Positions 53,564 through 63,887 are shown, numbered from the stretch's first letter. The stretch: DNA of 64,000 nucleotides from Pseudarthrobacter enclensis (GCF_030811655.1 NZ_JAUSRE010000007.1:62001-126000); one strand, 5' to 3'. Notes: generated by a model not told the origin, from the letters alone. A program made the numbers and translations.

Positions 53564-54586
53564 ATGAGTTATGCCGAGTCCGTAGCATCCGTAAACCATG
53601 CTGTACCGGCACGGCTGCCGGCAAACCATCTGGTGGACACCCTCCTCCCGGTAAGGCCCGCCCTGGTGGACCGAGGATCTGCAGTGCGCGGGAGGCCCGG
53701 CATGATCGATGAACTCCTGGCAGACCCGGATGCCGTGGCCGCGGTCCTCTCCGGACGGCGGGGGCTGGTGCAGGGAAGCACTATGGTCCTCAGCGGGGCC
53801 AAGGACCTCCTGGCCGGGCTGGAGGAAGCAGGATGCGCGCCGGAACTCGTCGTGTACCTGGGATCGGCTTTGCCGGCGGCGGACCTTCCGGCCGGAACCG
53901 AGCTGCTGCTTTTCGTCCTGCCGGAAGCCCCGGAGCCAGGTACAGCAGGGATTCCCGCGGACGCGGTCTGGGCCGGGTTCCGCGAGGCCGCAGCAGGCCT
54001 GACCGCCACTTCGACTGCCCTGTTCGTGGAGTCCAGCGCCATCGCCAACTGGCACGCAGCCCACACGCACTGCCCGCGCTGCGGTACGCCCACACGGGTG
54101 GAATCCGGCGGCTGGGTGCGGCGGTGCCCTTCGGACAAGTCCGAACACTTCCCGCGCACTGACCCGGCCATTATTGTCACGGTGGTCGGCCCGGATGACC
54201 GGCTCCTCCTCGGGGGCGGGGGTCCCGTGGACGCGAAAAACTACTCCACCCTGGCCGGATTCGTCGAGCCCGGCGAGTCGCTCGAAGAAGCGGTCGTCCG
54301 CGAGATCCAGGAGGAGGTGGGAGTCCGCGTCACAGCATGCCAGTACCTGGGCTCCCAGTCATGGCCGTTCCCGGCCTCCCTTATGCTTGGATTCACCGCC
54401 GTCACCGAAGACACCCAGGCAACGCCCGATGGCGTCGAGGTCACCAGGGCCCGCTGGTTCAGCCGTACGGAACTCCAGGCAGCGGTGCTCAGCGGGGAGA
54501 TCACCATCTCCAGCAGGCTCTCCATCGCCCGTTCACTGATTGAGCACTGGTATGGCGGCCGCATCCAGGACCTGGCCGGCGCCTAG
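53564..54586 (+). CDS. nudC: NAD+ diphosphatase NudC (Nudix)
   Basis: Hydrolyses NAD(H) to NMN(H) and AMP and may remove NAD caps from RNA, as known for NudC. It has 340 residues. The zinc region starts HCPRCGTPTR and continues WVRRCPSDKSEHFPR, where the fourth cysteine is replaced. The Nudix box spans FVEPGESLEEAVVREIQEE then VGVRV, and the NudC-specific SQSWPFPASLM follows. TACGGT lies 6 nt before the ATG. It is followed by uvrD2, as in Mycobacterium (Rv3199c/Rv3198c). Confidence 0.92.
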   Translation: MSYAESVASVNHAVPARLPANHLVDTLLPVRPALVDRGSAVRGRPGMIDELLADPDAVAAVLSGRRGLVQGSTMVLSGAKDLLAGLEEAGCAPELVVYLGSALPAADLPAGTELLLFVLPEAPEPGTAGIPADAVWAGFREAAAGLTATSTALFVESSAIANWHAAHTHCPRCGTPTRVESGGWVRRCPSDKSEHFPRTDPAIIVTVVGPDDRLLLGGGGPVDAKNYSTLAGFVEPGESLEEAVVREIQEEVGVRVTACQYLGSQSWPFPASLMLGFTAVTEDTQATPDGVEVTRARWFSRTELQAAVLSGEITISSRLSIARSLIEHWYGGRIQDLAGA

Positions 54587-54641
54587 GTTATTCCATCCAC
54601 AAGACTCCAGCATGCGGTAGTCGGGAAACAAAGCAGCAGAA

Positions 54642-56777
54642 GTGACTACAGAGAATTTTGACGGAGCAGGCTCCCTTGAGGACCGGATCCTCGGGGGGCT
54701 GGACGCAGAACAGCGCGAGGTGGCCAGCACACTGAACGGCCCCCTGTGCGTGCTGGCGGGCGCCGGAACCGGGAAGACCCGTGCCATTACCCACCGCATC
54801 GCCTACGGCGTGCACTCGGGGGTCTACACCCCGCAACGACTGTTGGCGGTGACATTTACTGCCCGCGCTGCGGCTGAGATGCGCAGCCGGCTGCGGGACC
54901 TCGGGGCGGGAAACGTGCAGGCCCGGACCTTCCACGCCGCCGCCCTTCGCCAGCTGCAGTTTTTCTGGCCGCAGGCTGTGGGCGGAACGTTGCCCAACCT
55001 CCTTGACCACAAAGCGCAGCTGCTTGCAGAGGCTGCCCGGCGGCTTCGGCTCAGCACCGACCGGGCGTCCATCCGCGACCTTGCCTCGGAGATTGAGTGG
55101 GCCAAGGTGTCCATGCTGACCCCCGCCAACTACCTCGAGAACGCCCAGGGGAGGGGAGCGCCCGGCGGATTCGACCTCACTGCGGTTGCCCGCGTCTTCC
55201 AGTCCTACGAGGACGTCAAGACGGACCGCAACGTGATCGACTTTGAGGACGTCCTGCTGATCACTGTGGGGATCCTGCAGGAGGACGAGAAGGTGGCTGC
55301 CACCGTCCGTGAGCAGTACCGGCATTTCGTAGTGGACGAATACCAGGACGTGTCCCCGCTGCAGCAACGGCTCCTGGAGCTTTGGCTGGGCGGACGCGAC
55401 GAACTCTGTGTGGTGGGTGACGCCAGCCAGACCATCTACTCCTTCACTGGTGCGTCACCCAGGCACCTCCTGGACTTCAAGGCCCGCTATCCCCAGACGA
55501 ACGTCGTCAAGCTCATCAGGGATTACCGTTCCACCCCGCAGGTGGTGAAGCTCGCCAATGACCTGCTGGCCGCCCGCCGCAGCGGCGGACCCCTGGCGGA
55601 TGCAGCCTGGGCGGCGCCCCTGCAGCTCGTTGCGCAGCGCCCCGCCGGGCCGGCGCCCCAGTTCACCGAGTGCACTGATGACGAAGCCGAAGCCGCCACC
55701 GTGGCACAGAAGATCAAGGCACTGCTCGACGCCGGCACCCCCGCCAGCGAGATAGCAATCCTTTTCCGCACCAACGGCCAGTCCGAGGCCTACGAGCAGG
55801 CCTTGGCGGCGGCGGGCATCGGCTACCAGCTGCGCGGCGGCGAACGCTTCTTTGCCCGCAAGGAGGTCCGGGACGCCATCCTCCAGCTGCGCGCAGCCAC
55901 CAGGGCTGTCTCGGAGGCTGATACGCCGGAACCGCTCGGCCAACTGGTCCGGGACATTGTCTCCTCACTCGGCTATACCGATTCCGCTCCGCACAGTGGC
56001 GGTGCCCTGCGCGAACGCTGGGAGTCCCTCGCGGCGCTGGTGGCCCTCGCCGACGAGCTCGCGCAGAACCGTGGCCCGCAGTTCGGCCTCGTCGATTTCG
56101 TCAATGAACTGCAGGAGCGTTCCCTCGCCCAGCACGCCCCCACGGTGCAGGGCGTGACGCTCGCGTCCCTCCATGCCGCCAAGGGCCTGGAATGGGACGC
56201 CGTCTTCCTTGTGGGGCTCAGCGAAGGACTGATGCCCATCTCGTTCGCCGATTCGCCTGAATCGGTGGATGAGGAACGACGCCTGCTGTACGTCGGCGTC
56301 ACCCGTGCCCGCGAACACCTGTCGCTCTCGTGGAGTACCGCGCGGACTCCCGGAGGCCGGGCCAACCGCAAGCCGTCCCGGTTCCTGGACGGGTTGCGGC
56401 CTGACTCGGTCGCCAGCTCAAGCACCCGCGGAAAGGCACCAGTTCCGCGCCGCAAGGCAGCCGCGCCTGCGGTGTGCCGGGTCTGCGGCAGCATGCTGGC
56501 CACCGGTGCCGAACGCAAGGTGGGCCGCTGCAATGCGTGCCCGCCCACCTACGAGGAACAAACCTTCGATGCGCTACGGAATTGGCGCCGTGAAGTGGCC
56601 CAGACCGCCGACGTGCCCGCGTTCGTGGTCTTCACCGACGCCACTCTCACTGCCATTGCCGAGGCCAGGCCGGCGTCGCTGGAAGAGCTTGCGGCCCTGG
56701 CCGGCGTCGGGCCGTCCAAACTTGAGAGGTACGGCGAGGACGTCCTCCGGGTCCTTACGGAAAGTTCCGTGCTGTGA
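54642..56777 (+). CDS. uvrD2: ATP-dependent DNA helicase UvrD2
   Basis: 3'-5' superfamily 1 helicase, 711 residues. Motifs are LAGAGTGKTRAITHRIAYG (I), VTFTARAAAEMRSRL (Ia), VVDEYQDVSPLQQ (II), GDASQTIYSFTGASP (III), SLHAAKGLEWDAVFLVGLSE and YVGVTRAREHLSLSWS (VI). After the motor comes a four-cysteine element (CRVC and CNAC, about residues 607-630) and an HRDC domain (LRNWRREVAQTADVPAFVVF). This is the mycobacterial UvrD2 layout, in which the tetracysteine unit is needed for helicase activity. GTG start; its stop overlaps the next gene. Confidence 0.92.
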   Translation: MTTENFDGAGSLEDRILGGLDAEQREVASTLNGPLCVLAGAGTGKTRAITHRIAYGVHSGVYTPQRLLAVTFTARAAAEMRSRLRDLGAGNVQARTFHAAALRQLQFFWPQAVGGTLPNLLDHKAQLLAEAARRLRLSTDRASIRDLASEIEWAKVSMLTPANYLENAQGRGAPGGFDLTAVARVFQSYEDVKTDRNVIDFEDVLLITVGILQEDEKVAATVREQYRHFVVDEYQDVSPLQQRLLELWLGGRDELCVVGDASQTIYSFTGASPRHLLDFKARYPQTNVVKLIRDYRSTPQVVKLANDLLAARRSGGPLADAAWAAPLQLVAQRPAGPAPQFTECTDDEAEAATVAQKIKALLDAGTPASEIAILFRTNGQSEAYEQALAAAGIGYQLRGGERFFARKEVRDAILQLRAATRAVSEADTPEPLGQLVRDIVSSLGYTDSAPHSGGALRERWESLAALVALADELAQNRGPQFGLVDFVNELQERSLAQHAPTVQGVTLASLHAAKGLEWDAVFLVGLSEGLMPISFADSPESVDEERRLLYVGVTRAREHLSLSWSTARTPGGRANRKPSRFLDGLRPDSVASSSTRGKAPVPRRKAAAPAVCRVCGSMLATGAERKVGRCNACPPTYEEQTFDALRNWRREVAQTADVPAFVVFTDATLTAIAEARPASLEELAALAGVGPSKLERYGEDVLRVLTESSVL

Positions 56778-57421
56778 GGCCGGGCACCGGTTCCCGGAGG
56801 GTTGCCGGGGGCCTGACCACGCCCGACGGTTCTCCCGTGGAAGTGCGGCGTTCGGCCCGGCGCACCCGGACAGTTGCGGCGTTCTGGGAAGACGGGACGG
56901 CGGTCGTTGCCATTCCGGCCCGGTTCACTGCTGCCCAGGAGCGGGAGTGGGTCCACCGCATGCTGGCCAAGCTGCACCGACAGGGGGAGCGGAAGGCTGC
57001 AGCCGGGCGGCGCCGTCCTGCCACCGATGAGGCCCTGGCGGCCCACGCCGCGCAGTTGTCCGCAAAGTACCTTGGGGGCCGGTCAACTCCTGCGTCTGTC
57101 CGGTGGGTCAGCAACCAGAACTCCCGGTGGGGTTCCGCTACCCCGGCCGAAGGGACCATCCGCCTCTCGGACAAGCTGCGGCCCATGCCGCAGTGGGTCA
57201 TCGACTACGTCCTTCTGCACGAACTGGCCCACCTCCTGGTGGCGTCCCACAATGCGGCCTTCTGGAAGCTGCTGGAAGCTTATCCGGAAACCCAGCGGGC
57301 CAAAGCGTTCCTTGAGGGGGTCTCGTTCGCCACGTCCCGGGGACTCCACAACGGAGATGCGGCGGCCAGCCCGGCGGGCACGGGGGAGTTGCCAGGCGAC
57401 TGGCCGGGAGACATCGACTAG
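56774..57421 (+). CDS. YgjP/DUF45-type metal-dependent peptidase
   Basis: 215 residues. The zincin motif HELAHLLVASHNAAFW is clear (HExxH plus a downstream His), preceded by SNQNSRWGSATPAEGTIRLS, the usual YgjP-family strand. These proteins were linked to M48 peptidases; substrates are unknown. The N-terminal 60 residues are Arg-rich. GTG start overlaps the uvrD2 stop (GTGA), so it is translationally coupled. Confidence 0.86.
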   Translation: MRPGTGSRRVAGGLTTPDGSPVEVRRSARRTRTVAAFWEDGTAVVAIPARFTAAQEREWVHRMLAKLHRQGERKAAAGRRRPATDEALAAHAAQLSAKYLGGRSTPASVRWVSNQNSRWGSATPAEGTIRLSDKLRPMPQWVIDYVLLHELAHLLVASHNAAFWKLLEAYPETQRAKAFLEGVSFATSRGLHNGDAAASPAGTGELPGDWPGDID

Positions 57422-57458
57422 CCCGGGTCCACCCCGGATGGACACCCGCCTTGAGCAC

Positions 57459-57489
57459 TTCGGCGGCCCAGGAAGACTGGGCCGCCGAA
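57459..57489. terminator. Perfect 13-bp hairpin between convergent genes
   Basis: 57459-57471 pairs with 57477-57489 around a 5-nt loop. A four-A run, not T, follows on the plus strand, so termination may rely on the stem alone. Confidence 0.65.
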
Positions 57490-57495
57490 AAAGTG

Positions 57496-58932
57496 TCAGC
57501 CTTTGGGCTGGTCCGTTCCGCCGTCGTCGTGCGTGCCGCCGGTTTCACCGTCAGCGCCGGCGTCCCCGCCGTCGTCCAGGGGCATGGTGTCGAAGCCGCC
57601 GCTGAGCAGCTTCTGGAGTGCGTCATCCACCTCGGTGTCACTCGCCTCCGCAAGCTTCCGGCGCGAGCTGAAGCCTTTCGGATCGTCCAGGTCCTCGGCA
57701 GTGGGCAGCAGGTCGGGGTGGTGCCAGATCGCGTCGCGGCCTTCGATGCCGCGTTCTTCCTTCAGCGTGGCCCACAGGGTGGCTGCGTCGCGGAGCCGGC
57801 GCGGCCGCAGTTCCAGACCCACCAGGGACGCGAAGGCGTGCTCTGCCGGTCCTCCGGTGGCCCGGCGGCGCCGCACCGTTTCGCGCAACGCTCCGGCAGA
57901 GGGCAGAACCTTCTCCGTCGCCGCCGCGGTGAGCTCGTCCACCCAGCCCTCAACCAGGGCCAGGGCGGTCTCGAGCTTCTCCAGCGCCTGTTCCTGGGCG
58001 GGGGTGCGCTGCGGCATGAAGACGCCCTGTGACAGGGCCTCCTGGATGCCTTCCGGGTTGCTGGGATCCAGGTCCCGGGCCAGTTCCTCGATGCGTGAAG
58101 TGTCGATGTGGATGCCGCGGGCGTAGGCCTCAATGGCGCCCAACAGGTGTCCGCGCAGCCAGGGGACCTGGACGAAGAGCCGGGAGTGGGCGGCTTCGCG
58201 CACGGCGAGGAACAGCCGGATATCGTTCTCGGGCAGGGACAGGCCCTCGCCGAAGGCGGCAACGTTCGCGGGCAGCAGTGCCATCTCGAGGTCAACGAGC
58301 GGGACACCGATATCGGTGGAGCTCACCACGTCTTTGGACAGCGCCCCAATGGCCTGCCCCAGCTGCATGCCGAAGATGGCACCGCCCATGTTCTGCAGCA
58401 TGGAGGAGGCCCCGCCCATCATGGACTTCATGTCCTCGGGCATCTGCTCCGTCATGGCGGCCGACAGGGCGTTGGCGATGCTGTTGGCCACGGGTTCGGT
58501 CAGGCGCTTCCAGGTGCCAAGGGTGGCCTCCACCCACTCTGCGCGGGACCAGGCCTTGCCGATCAGGCCGGTGGCGGGCAGGTCGGTAACCGGGTCCAGC
58601 CACAGTTCGGCGAGGCGGAGCGCCTCGTCAACATCGCGGGACTGCTGGGCCGTGACCGATGGGTCGGAACTGCCGGCGGCCACGCGCCGGGCATTGTCGT
58701 GGGCGAGGGTCCAGTTGACGGGGCCCTCGGAGGGTGCGCTCATCATCGCCTGCACCTGCGAGAACATCTGGGCCAACAGGTTGGGGTCATCGGGCAGGCC
58801 AGCGGCCTTGGCGAGTTCGCTGGGGTCGAAGTTCTCCATCCCCTTGCCGCCCATCAGGTTCTGCAGCATTTCGGCCAACGGATCCTTGGGATTGTCGTCG
58901 CCGTTGGACGGATTAAGTGGGTTGGAAGTCAT
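57496..58932 (-). CDS. DUF2342 zincin-like protein
   Basis: 478 residues of the DUF2342/TIGR03624 family (Rv3195-like), once linked by annotation to coenzyme F420. It begins with a DPLAEMLQNLMGGKGMENFD region and has the typical WTLAHDNARRVAAG, VNSIANALSAAMTEQMPE-type helical core, and LFLAVREAAHSRLFVQVPWL where the metal His would be. Only REAAH is seen instead of HExxH. The C-terminus is acidic. Peptidase activity is uncertain. ATG start with GGGA nearby; divergent from the Lon-like gene. Confidence 0.85.
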   Translation of the reverse strand: MTSNPLNPSNGDDNPKDPLAEMLQNLMGGKGMENFDPSELAKAAGLPDDPNLLAQMFSQVQAMMSAPSEGPVNWTLAHDNARRVAAGSSDPSVTAQQSRDVDEALRLAELWLDPVTDLPATGLIGKAWSRAEWVEATLGTWKRLTEPVANSIANALSAAMTEQMPEDMKSMMGGASSMLQNMGGAIFGMQLGQAIGALSKDVVSSTDIGVPLVDLEMALLPANVAAFGEGLSLPENDIRLFLAVREAAHSRLFVQVPWLRGHLLGAIEAYARGIHIDTSRIEELARDLDPSNPEGIQEALSQGVFMPQRTPAQEQALEKLETALALVEGWVDELTAAATEKVLPSAGALRETVRRRRATGGPAEHAFASLVGLELRPRRLRDAATLWATLKEERGIEGRDAIWHHPDLLPTAEDLDDPKGFSSRRKLAEASDTEVDDALQKLLSGGFDTMPLDDGGDAGADGETGGTHDDGGTDQPKG

Positions 58933-59055
58933 GGTCCCGCCGATCGATGGTGTGACTGTTGATCAACCTTCACGGTACCCCGGTGGGGGTCGGCTGTCTG
59001 CCGTCCGCCGCCGTCGTTCGCTCTAGGCAAAGCGTCCCGGCGCGCCCCTACCGCG

Positions 59056-59061
59056 TACTGT
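59056..59061 (+). promoter_or_regulatory. -10 box of the PDZ/Lon-like protease gene
   Basis: TACTGT, 7 nt before the GTG start. Confidence 0.4.
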
Positions 59062-59068
59062 TGGTGGG

Positions 59069-60283
59069 GTGACTACAACCCGTGGCGGCCATTCCTCAGA
59101 GGACCACGTTCCCGACGTTTCCCCGTTCTCCAGCCCCGCGCCCTTGGGCGCCGGCGGTCCGCCCGAAAGGCCGGGTGGAAGCACCGCAGCGCCGGCCGCG
59201 GATGGCAGCGCAGGCACGGACGACGCCGGCCGCCCCCGGAAGCGCCTCTCCACCATGATGGTTGCAGGGCTGGCGGCGCTGGGGCTGGGAATTGCCGTAG
59301 CCACAGTTCCCGTGCCCTACGTCATCGAGTCACCCGGGCCCACCTACAACACGCTGGGGCAGAGCCAGGGACACCCGGTCATCAATGTCAGCGGCCACGA
59401 AACCTATCCCGCTGCGGGGAGCCTGGACCTCACCACCGTGTACGTCGATGGCGGTCCCACCGGTTCCGTCAGTATCCTCAACGCTTTCTCTGCATGGCTG
59501 GACAGCTCCAAGGCCGTCTACCCGGTGGAACTGATTTACCCGACGGGGACCACCAAGGAAGAGGCCCAGGAACAGAGCGCCGTTGCCATGGCCACGTCCC
59601 AGGAGAACGCCGTGGCGTCCGCGCTCAACGAACTGAAGATCCCTTTCGGCCAGCAGCTCCAGGCCGCAGGCCTGTCGAAGGGGTCGGCATCCGAAGGGAA
59701 AATCCAGCAAGGGGACATCCTCAAGACCATCAACGGCAAGGACATCACGGCGCTGTCTGTGGTGCAGGATGAACTCGCCGCCGGTAAGGGCGCTCCTGTC
59801 GCCGTCACGGTGGAGCGGGCAGGCCAGCCCGTCACCGTGGAGGTTACGCCGAAGGACAACGGCCAGGGACGTTTCATCCTGGGCGTCATGCTCAAGTACC
59901 TGTTCACTTTCCCCTTCCAGGTGCAGATCTCACTGGACAAGGTGGGCGGCCCCAGTGCGGGGCTGATGTTCTCGCTTGGCATCATCGATACGGTGACGCC
60001 GGGGGACCTCACGGGCGGAAAGCACATCGCCGGTACAGGCACCATCTCACCGGACGGTTCCGTGGGTCCGATCGGCGGCATCGACCAAAAGATGCGGGGG
60101 GCCCGCTCGTCCGGCGCGACCCTTTTCCTGGCACCGGCCGGCAACTGCGATGAGGTAGCCGGCCATATTCCCGCCGGCCTTCAGGTGGTCAGGGTGGAGA
60201 CCCTTTCGGAGGCCCGCCACGCCGTGGAGGTGGCCGGAAGTGGGCAGGACACATCGGCACTCCCGGCCTGCACCAGCAAATAG
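59069..60283 (+). CDS. PDZ and Lon-like (S16) membrane protease
   Basis: 404 residues, YlbL/Rv3194c-like. One N-terminal membrane helix (MMVAGLAALGLGIAVATVPV, about residues 55-75) leads to an external portion with a PDZ domain (GDILKTINGKDITALSVVQD) and an S16 domain. The Ser-Lys dyad is visible in VGGPSAGLMFSLGI (Ser) and GGIDQKMRGARS (Lys). The protein thus faces outside the cell, unlike ATP-driven Lon. GTG start with TACTGT 7 nt upstream. UPF0182 follows, as in Mycobacterium. Confidence 0.89.
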   Translation: MTTTRGGHSSEDHVPDVSPFSSPAPLGAGGPPERPGGSTAAPAADGSAGTDDAGRPRKRLSTMMVAGLAALGLGIAVATVPVPYVIESPGPTYNTLGQSQGHPVINVSGHETYPAAGSLDLTTVYVDGGPTGSVSILNAFSAWLDSSKAVYPVELIYPTGTTKEEAQEQSAVAMATSQENAVASALNELKIPFGQQLQAAGLSKGSASEGKIQQGDILKTINGKDITALSVVQDELAAGKGAPVAVTVERAGQPVTVEVTPKDNGQGRFILGVMLKYLFTFPFQVQISLDKVGGPSAGLMFSLGIIDTVTPGDLTGGKHIAGTGTISPDGSVGPIGGIDQKMRGARSSGATLFLAPAGNCDEVAGHIPAGLQVVRVETLSEARHAVEVAGSGQDTSALPACTSK

Positions 60284-60422
60284 ACTGGGCGCAACTAGAC
60301 TCACAGGAACTAAGCTCTACCGCCACTCGTGGCACAGATGACGGACGAAACCAGCCGTTGGACCGGTACCGTACGTCGCTCGCACGCTTCGATTTTCGAC
60401 GACCAGCTATGAGGTACCCAGT

Positions 60423-63422
60423 TTGTCCCGTCCCGCCAGCACCACGTCCACAGGCAGGCCCCCATCGCGTCGGGGCGCCCTGACGCCCACCCTGATCGTT
60501 GTCGCCCTGGTGGTGGTGGGCTTCATCTTCTTCGCAAATGTGTGGACCGACGTCCTCTGGTACCAGCAGCTGGGCTTTATCCAGGTCTTCGTCACCGAGA
60601 ACCTCGCCAAGATCACAACATTCGCCGCCGGCTTCGCCATCATGTTCGCGGCGGTCTTCTTCTCCATCCGGATTGCCTACAACGCCAGGCCGGTCTACGC
60701 TCCGGACTCCGAGGTCCGGGACAACCTCAACCGGTATCAGGCACAGCTGGAGCCGGTCCGCCGGATCGTTATGGTGGGCCTGCCCGTCCTGTTTGGGTTG
60801 TTTGCGGGCAGCGCTGCCGCCAGCCAGTGGCAGAAGGTCCTGCTTTTCTTCAACCAGGTTGGCTTCGGACAAACCGATCCGCAGTTCAACATGGACATCA
60901 GTTTCTACCTGATGACCCTGCCGTTCCTGGGCTTCGTGACCGGCTTCCTCATCAGCGTGGTGGTGATCGCGGGCATCGCAGGCATCCTCACGCATTACCT
61001 GTATGGCAGCATCCGGCTCATGGAGCGCGGTGTCTTCACCAGCCGCGCCGCGCAGATCCACATCGCGGTCACGGGCGCGGCCTTCCTGGTGCTGCTGGGC
61101 ATCAACTTCTGGCTGGACCGCTACTCGTCGGTTCAGAGCAACGGCGGCCGGTGGGCCGGCGCACTTTACACGGACGTCAACGCCGTGATTCCCACCAAGG
61201 CGATCCTCGCCGTGGCTGCCGTACTGGTGGCCATCCTGTTCATCGTGGCCGCCGTGATCGGCCGGTGGCGGCTGCCGGTGATCGGCACCGCCATGCTGAT
61301 CATCACCTCCATCCTGGCCGGCGGTGTCTATCCATGGGTTATCCAGCAGTTCCAGGTCCGTCCCTCCGAGCAGACCCTGGAACGGGACTACATCCAGCGC
61401 AACATCGACAACACCCGCAAGGCCTACGGCCTGGACGGCGTCCAGGAAACCCGCTACGACGCAACCAACACGGCGAACACCGGCGCGCTGGCGCCCGACG
61501 CCCAGACCACGGCCAACATTCGGCTCCTGGACCCCAACCTGATCTCCGACGCCTTCGCGCAGCTGGAACAGTACCGTCCGTACTACCAGTTCCCCAAGGC
61601 CCTCAATGTGGACCGCTACGAGGTGGACGGTAAGGTCCAGGACACCGTGATCGCCGTGCGCGAACTCAACCCCACCAACGTGGCAACCAACCAGCAGGGC
61701 TGGCTGAACCAGCATGTGGTTTACACACACGGCTACGGCGTCGTCGCGGCCAAGGGCAACAAGTTCACCGTGGACGGAAAGCCGGATTTCCTGCAGTCAG
61801 GCATCCCGTCCACAGGCGTCCTGGGGAACGACACCACCTACGAGCCGCGGATCTACTTTGGTGAATCCTCGCCCGAATACTCGATCGTCGGTGCACCTGA
61901 TGGCGCCACCCCGCGTGAGCAGGACCGGCCCTCCGGCAAGGAAGGAGAGGGCGAGACGCAGTACACCTTCAAGGGGAACGGCGGCCCGAACGTCGGCTCC
62001 TTCTTCAACAAGATCCTCTACGCCATCAAGTTCCAGTCCTCCGACCTGCTGCTTTCGGACGGCGTGAACCAGGACTCCCAGATCCTGTATGACCGCAGTC
62101 CCCGCGAGCGTGTCCAGAAGGTGGCTCCCTACCTCACCGTTGACGGCGGCGCCTACCCGGCGTTGGTGGATGGCCGGGTCAAATGGATCGTGGACGGCTA
62201 CACCACCAGCCAGTACTACCCGTACTCGCAGCAGAAGTCGCTGTCCGATGCCACCGCCGATTCGCAGACCAGTTCCGGCCGCGCCGTGGCACTCCCCAAC
62301 AGCACCGTGAACTACATCCGGAACTCGGTCAAAGCCACCGTGGACGCCTATGACGGCTCGGTCACCCTTTACGCCTGGGACGACACGGACCCGGTACTGA
62401 AGGCCTGGCAGAAGGTCTTCCCGTCCTCCCTGAAGCCGTACTCGGAGATGTCCGGTGCGGTCATGAGCCACGTCCGCTACCCGGAGGACCTGTTCAAGGT
62501 CCAGCGCGAACTGCTGGGGCAGTACCACGTGACGGACCCCATCAGCTTCTACAAGAACAACGACGCGTGGAGCACCCCTGCCGATCCCACGGTGGACACG
62601 GACGTGAAGCAGCCGCCGTTCTACATGTCGCTGCAGATGCCGGACCAGGAGAAGCCGGCCTTCCAGCTGACGTCTTCCTTCATCCCGCAGATTGTTAACG
62701 GAAACGCACGCAACGTCCTCTACGGCTTCCTCGCAGCGGATTCGGATGCCGGCAACCAGGCGGGGGTGAAGGCCGACGGGTACGGCAAGCTGCGGCTGCT
62801 GCAGATCCCCCCGGAGACCCAGGTGCCCGGGCCCGGGCAGGCGCAGAACAAGTTCAACTCGGACCCCACCGTGTCGCAGGCGCTTAACCTGCTGCGGCAG
62901 GGCGCTTCAGACGTGCTGAACGGCAACCTGCTGACCCTTCCCGTCGGCGGCGGAATCCTCTACGTCCAGCCGGTCTACCTCAAGTCGACGGGTGAGACGT
63001 CATATCCCACGCTGCAGCGAGTGCTGGTGGCCTTCGGCGACAAGGTGGGCTTCGCGCCTACCCTCGATGCCGCACTCAAGCAACTGTTTGGCGGTGACTC
63101 CGGCGCGGCCGCGGGCGACTCCGCCAACAACGGACAGACTCCGGCCGGCCCTCCCGCGCCTGCCACACCTGCGGAAGCGGATGCCAAGGCCCAGCTGAAG
63201 GCGGCCCTGGACGAGGCAAACGCGGCCATCCAGTCAGGGCAGACGGCGCTGGCGGCCGGGGACTTCGCTGCTTATGGCGATGCGCAGAAGAAAGTTGCTG
63301 CAGCTCTGAAGAAGGCGATGGATGCTGAGGCGAAGCTGCCGGCAACTGCTCCCGCGGCATCCCCGGCGCCCGCTGCGTCGGCCTCGCCGTCGCCAAGCCC
63401 GTCACCGTCGGCAGGGCAGTAG
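60423..63422 (+). CDS. UPF0182 large membrane protein
   Basis: 999 residues of the UPF0182 family (Rv3193c-like). The first 300 residues hold about seven membrane helices ([56 protein letters not shown]). A large external domain of about 550 residues follows ([39 protein letters not shown]). The last 100 residues are a coiled Ala/Gln stretch and a Pro/Ala/Ser tail. Function is unknown. A TTG start has GAGG eight nt upstream. Confidence 0.9.
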   Translation: MSRPASTTSTGRPPSRRGALTPTLIVVALVVVGFIFFANVWTDVLWYQQLGFIQVFVTENLAKITTFAAGFAIMFAAVFFSIRIAYNARPVYAPDSEVRDNLNRYQAQLEPVRRIVMVGLPVLFGLFAGSAAASQWQKVLLFFNQVGFGQTDPQFNMDISFYLMTLPFLGFVTGFLISVVVIAGIAGILTHYLYGSIRLMERGVFTSRAAQIHIAVTGAAFLVLLGINFWLDRYSSVQSNGGRWAGALYTDVNAVIPTKAILAVAAVLVAILFIVAAVIGRWRLPVIGTAMLIITSILAGGVYPWVIQQFQVRPSEQTLERDYIQRNIDNTRKAYGLDGVQETRYDATNTANTGALAPDAQTTANIRLLDPNLISDAFAQLEQYRPYYQFPKALNVDRYEVDGKVQDTVIAVRELNPTNVATNQQGWLNQHVVYTHGYGVVAAKGNKFTVDGKPDFLQSGIPSTGVLGNDTTYEPRIYFGESSPEYSIVGAPDGATPREQDRPSGKEGEGETQYTFKGNGGPNVGSFFNKILYAIKFQSSDLLLSDGVNQDSQILYDRSPRERVQKVAPYLTVDGGAYPALVDGRVKWIVDGYTTSQYYPYSQQKSLSDATADSQTSSGRAVALPNSTVNYIRNSVKATVDAYDGSVTLYAWDDTDPVLKAWQKVFPSSLKPYSEMSGAVMSHVRYPEDLFKVQRELLGQYHVTDPISFYKNNDAWSTPADPTVDTDVKQPPFYMSLQMPDQEKPAFQLTSSFIPQIVNGNARNVLYGFLAADSDAGNQAGVKADGYGKLRLLQIPPETQVPGPGQAQNKFNSDPTVSQALNLLRQGASDVLNGNLLTLPVGGGILYVQPVYLKSTGETSYPTLQRVLVAFGDKVGFAPTLDAALKQLFGGDSGAAAGDSANNGQTPAGPPAPATPAEADAKAQLKAALDEANAAIQSGQTALAAGDFAAYGDAQKKVAAALKKAMDAEAKLPATAPAASPAPAASASPSPSPSPSAGQ

Positions 63423-63436
63423 TACGACGACGGCGG

Positions 63437-63472
63437 CCCGGCATCCGAACCCTTCGGGGAGCGGGTGCCGGG
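63437..63472 (+). terminator. Hairpin after the UPF0182 gene
   Basis: 11-bp stem (63437-63447 with 63462-63472) with one G-T pair. No T-tract follows. It separates UPF0182 from the tRNA genes. Confidence 0.5.
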
Positions 63473-63541
63473 CAGGGTAACGGACGTCACGCCGCCCCGA
63501 TTTGGCCTCCGGTTCACCTCCCGGTAAAGTAGTTCTTGCGA

Positions 63542-63615
63542 CGCGGGGTGGAGCAGTTCGGTAGCTCGCTGGGCTCATAACCCAGAGGTCACAGGTTCAA
63601 ATCCTGTCCCCGCAA
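63542..63615 (+). tRNA. Initiator tRNA-Met (CAT anticodon), copy 1
   Basis: 74 nt; CCA is not encoded. It folds into a cloverleaf with anticodon CAT inside CTGGG-CTCATAA-CCCAG. Initiator marks are the unpaired C1-A72 end (CGCGGGG with CCCCGCA) and three consecutive G-C pairs in the anticodon stem. T loop is GGTTCAAATCC. It is identical to copy 2. Confidence 0.95.
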
Positions 63616-63623
63616 CTGAGGAA

Positions 63624-63657
63624 GGCCCGGATATTGGAAACAATGTCCGGGCCTTTT
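63624..63657 (+). terminator. Terminator after tRNA-fMet copy 1
   Basis: 12-bp GC-rich stem with one G-T pair, short loop, then TTTT, about 9 nt past the tRNA. Confidence 0.82.
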
Positions 63658-63770
63658 GTTTTCCCCGCCGTCCGCCGTGGCGGCGGCCAGCACAATCCTC
63701 GAACTCCGGCGCGCGGTGCGGCGGGAGTGGTCGGGGTGCCGGTAAAAGTAGGGTAGTGTTGTTCGAGCGA
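63658..63770. other. Spacer between the two initiator tRNA genes
   Basis: 113 bp with no gene seen. Both tRNA copies are preceded by GGTAAA(A)GTAG a few dozen nt upstream, a likely shared promoter -10 region. Confidence 0.35.
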
Positions 63771-63844
63771 CGCGGGGTGGAGCAGTTCGGTAGCTCGCTG
63801 GGCTCATAACCCAGAGGTCACAGGTTCAAATCCTGTCCCCGCAA
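63771..63844 (+). tRNA. Initiator tRNA-Met (CAT anticodon), copy 2
   Basis: 74 nt, base-for-base identical to copy 1, with the same C1-A72 mismatch and GGG/CCC anticodon stem. The start codon supply is thus encoded twice within 230 bp. Confidence 0.95.
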
Positions 63845-63852
63845 CTTATGAA

Positions 63853-63887
63853 GGCCCCAACCGGCAGTTATGCCGGTTGGGGCCTTT
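63853..63887 (+). terminator. Terminator after tRNA-fMet copy 2
   Basis: 14-bp perfect stem (63853-63866 with 63871-63884), 4-nt loop and a TTT-C-CTTT tract. Confidence 0.85.

Noticed and set aside
60189..61730. 513-codon minus-strand frame
   Set aside because: Antisense to UPF0182 and the Lon-like gene end; His/Asp/Gly-rich shadow without motifs.
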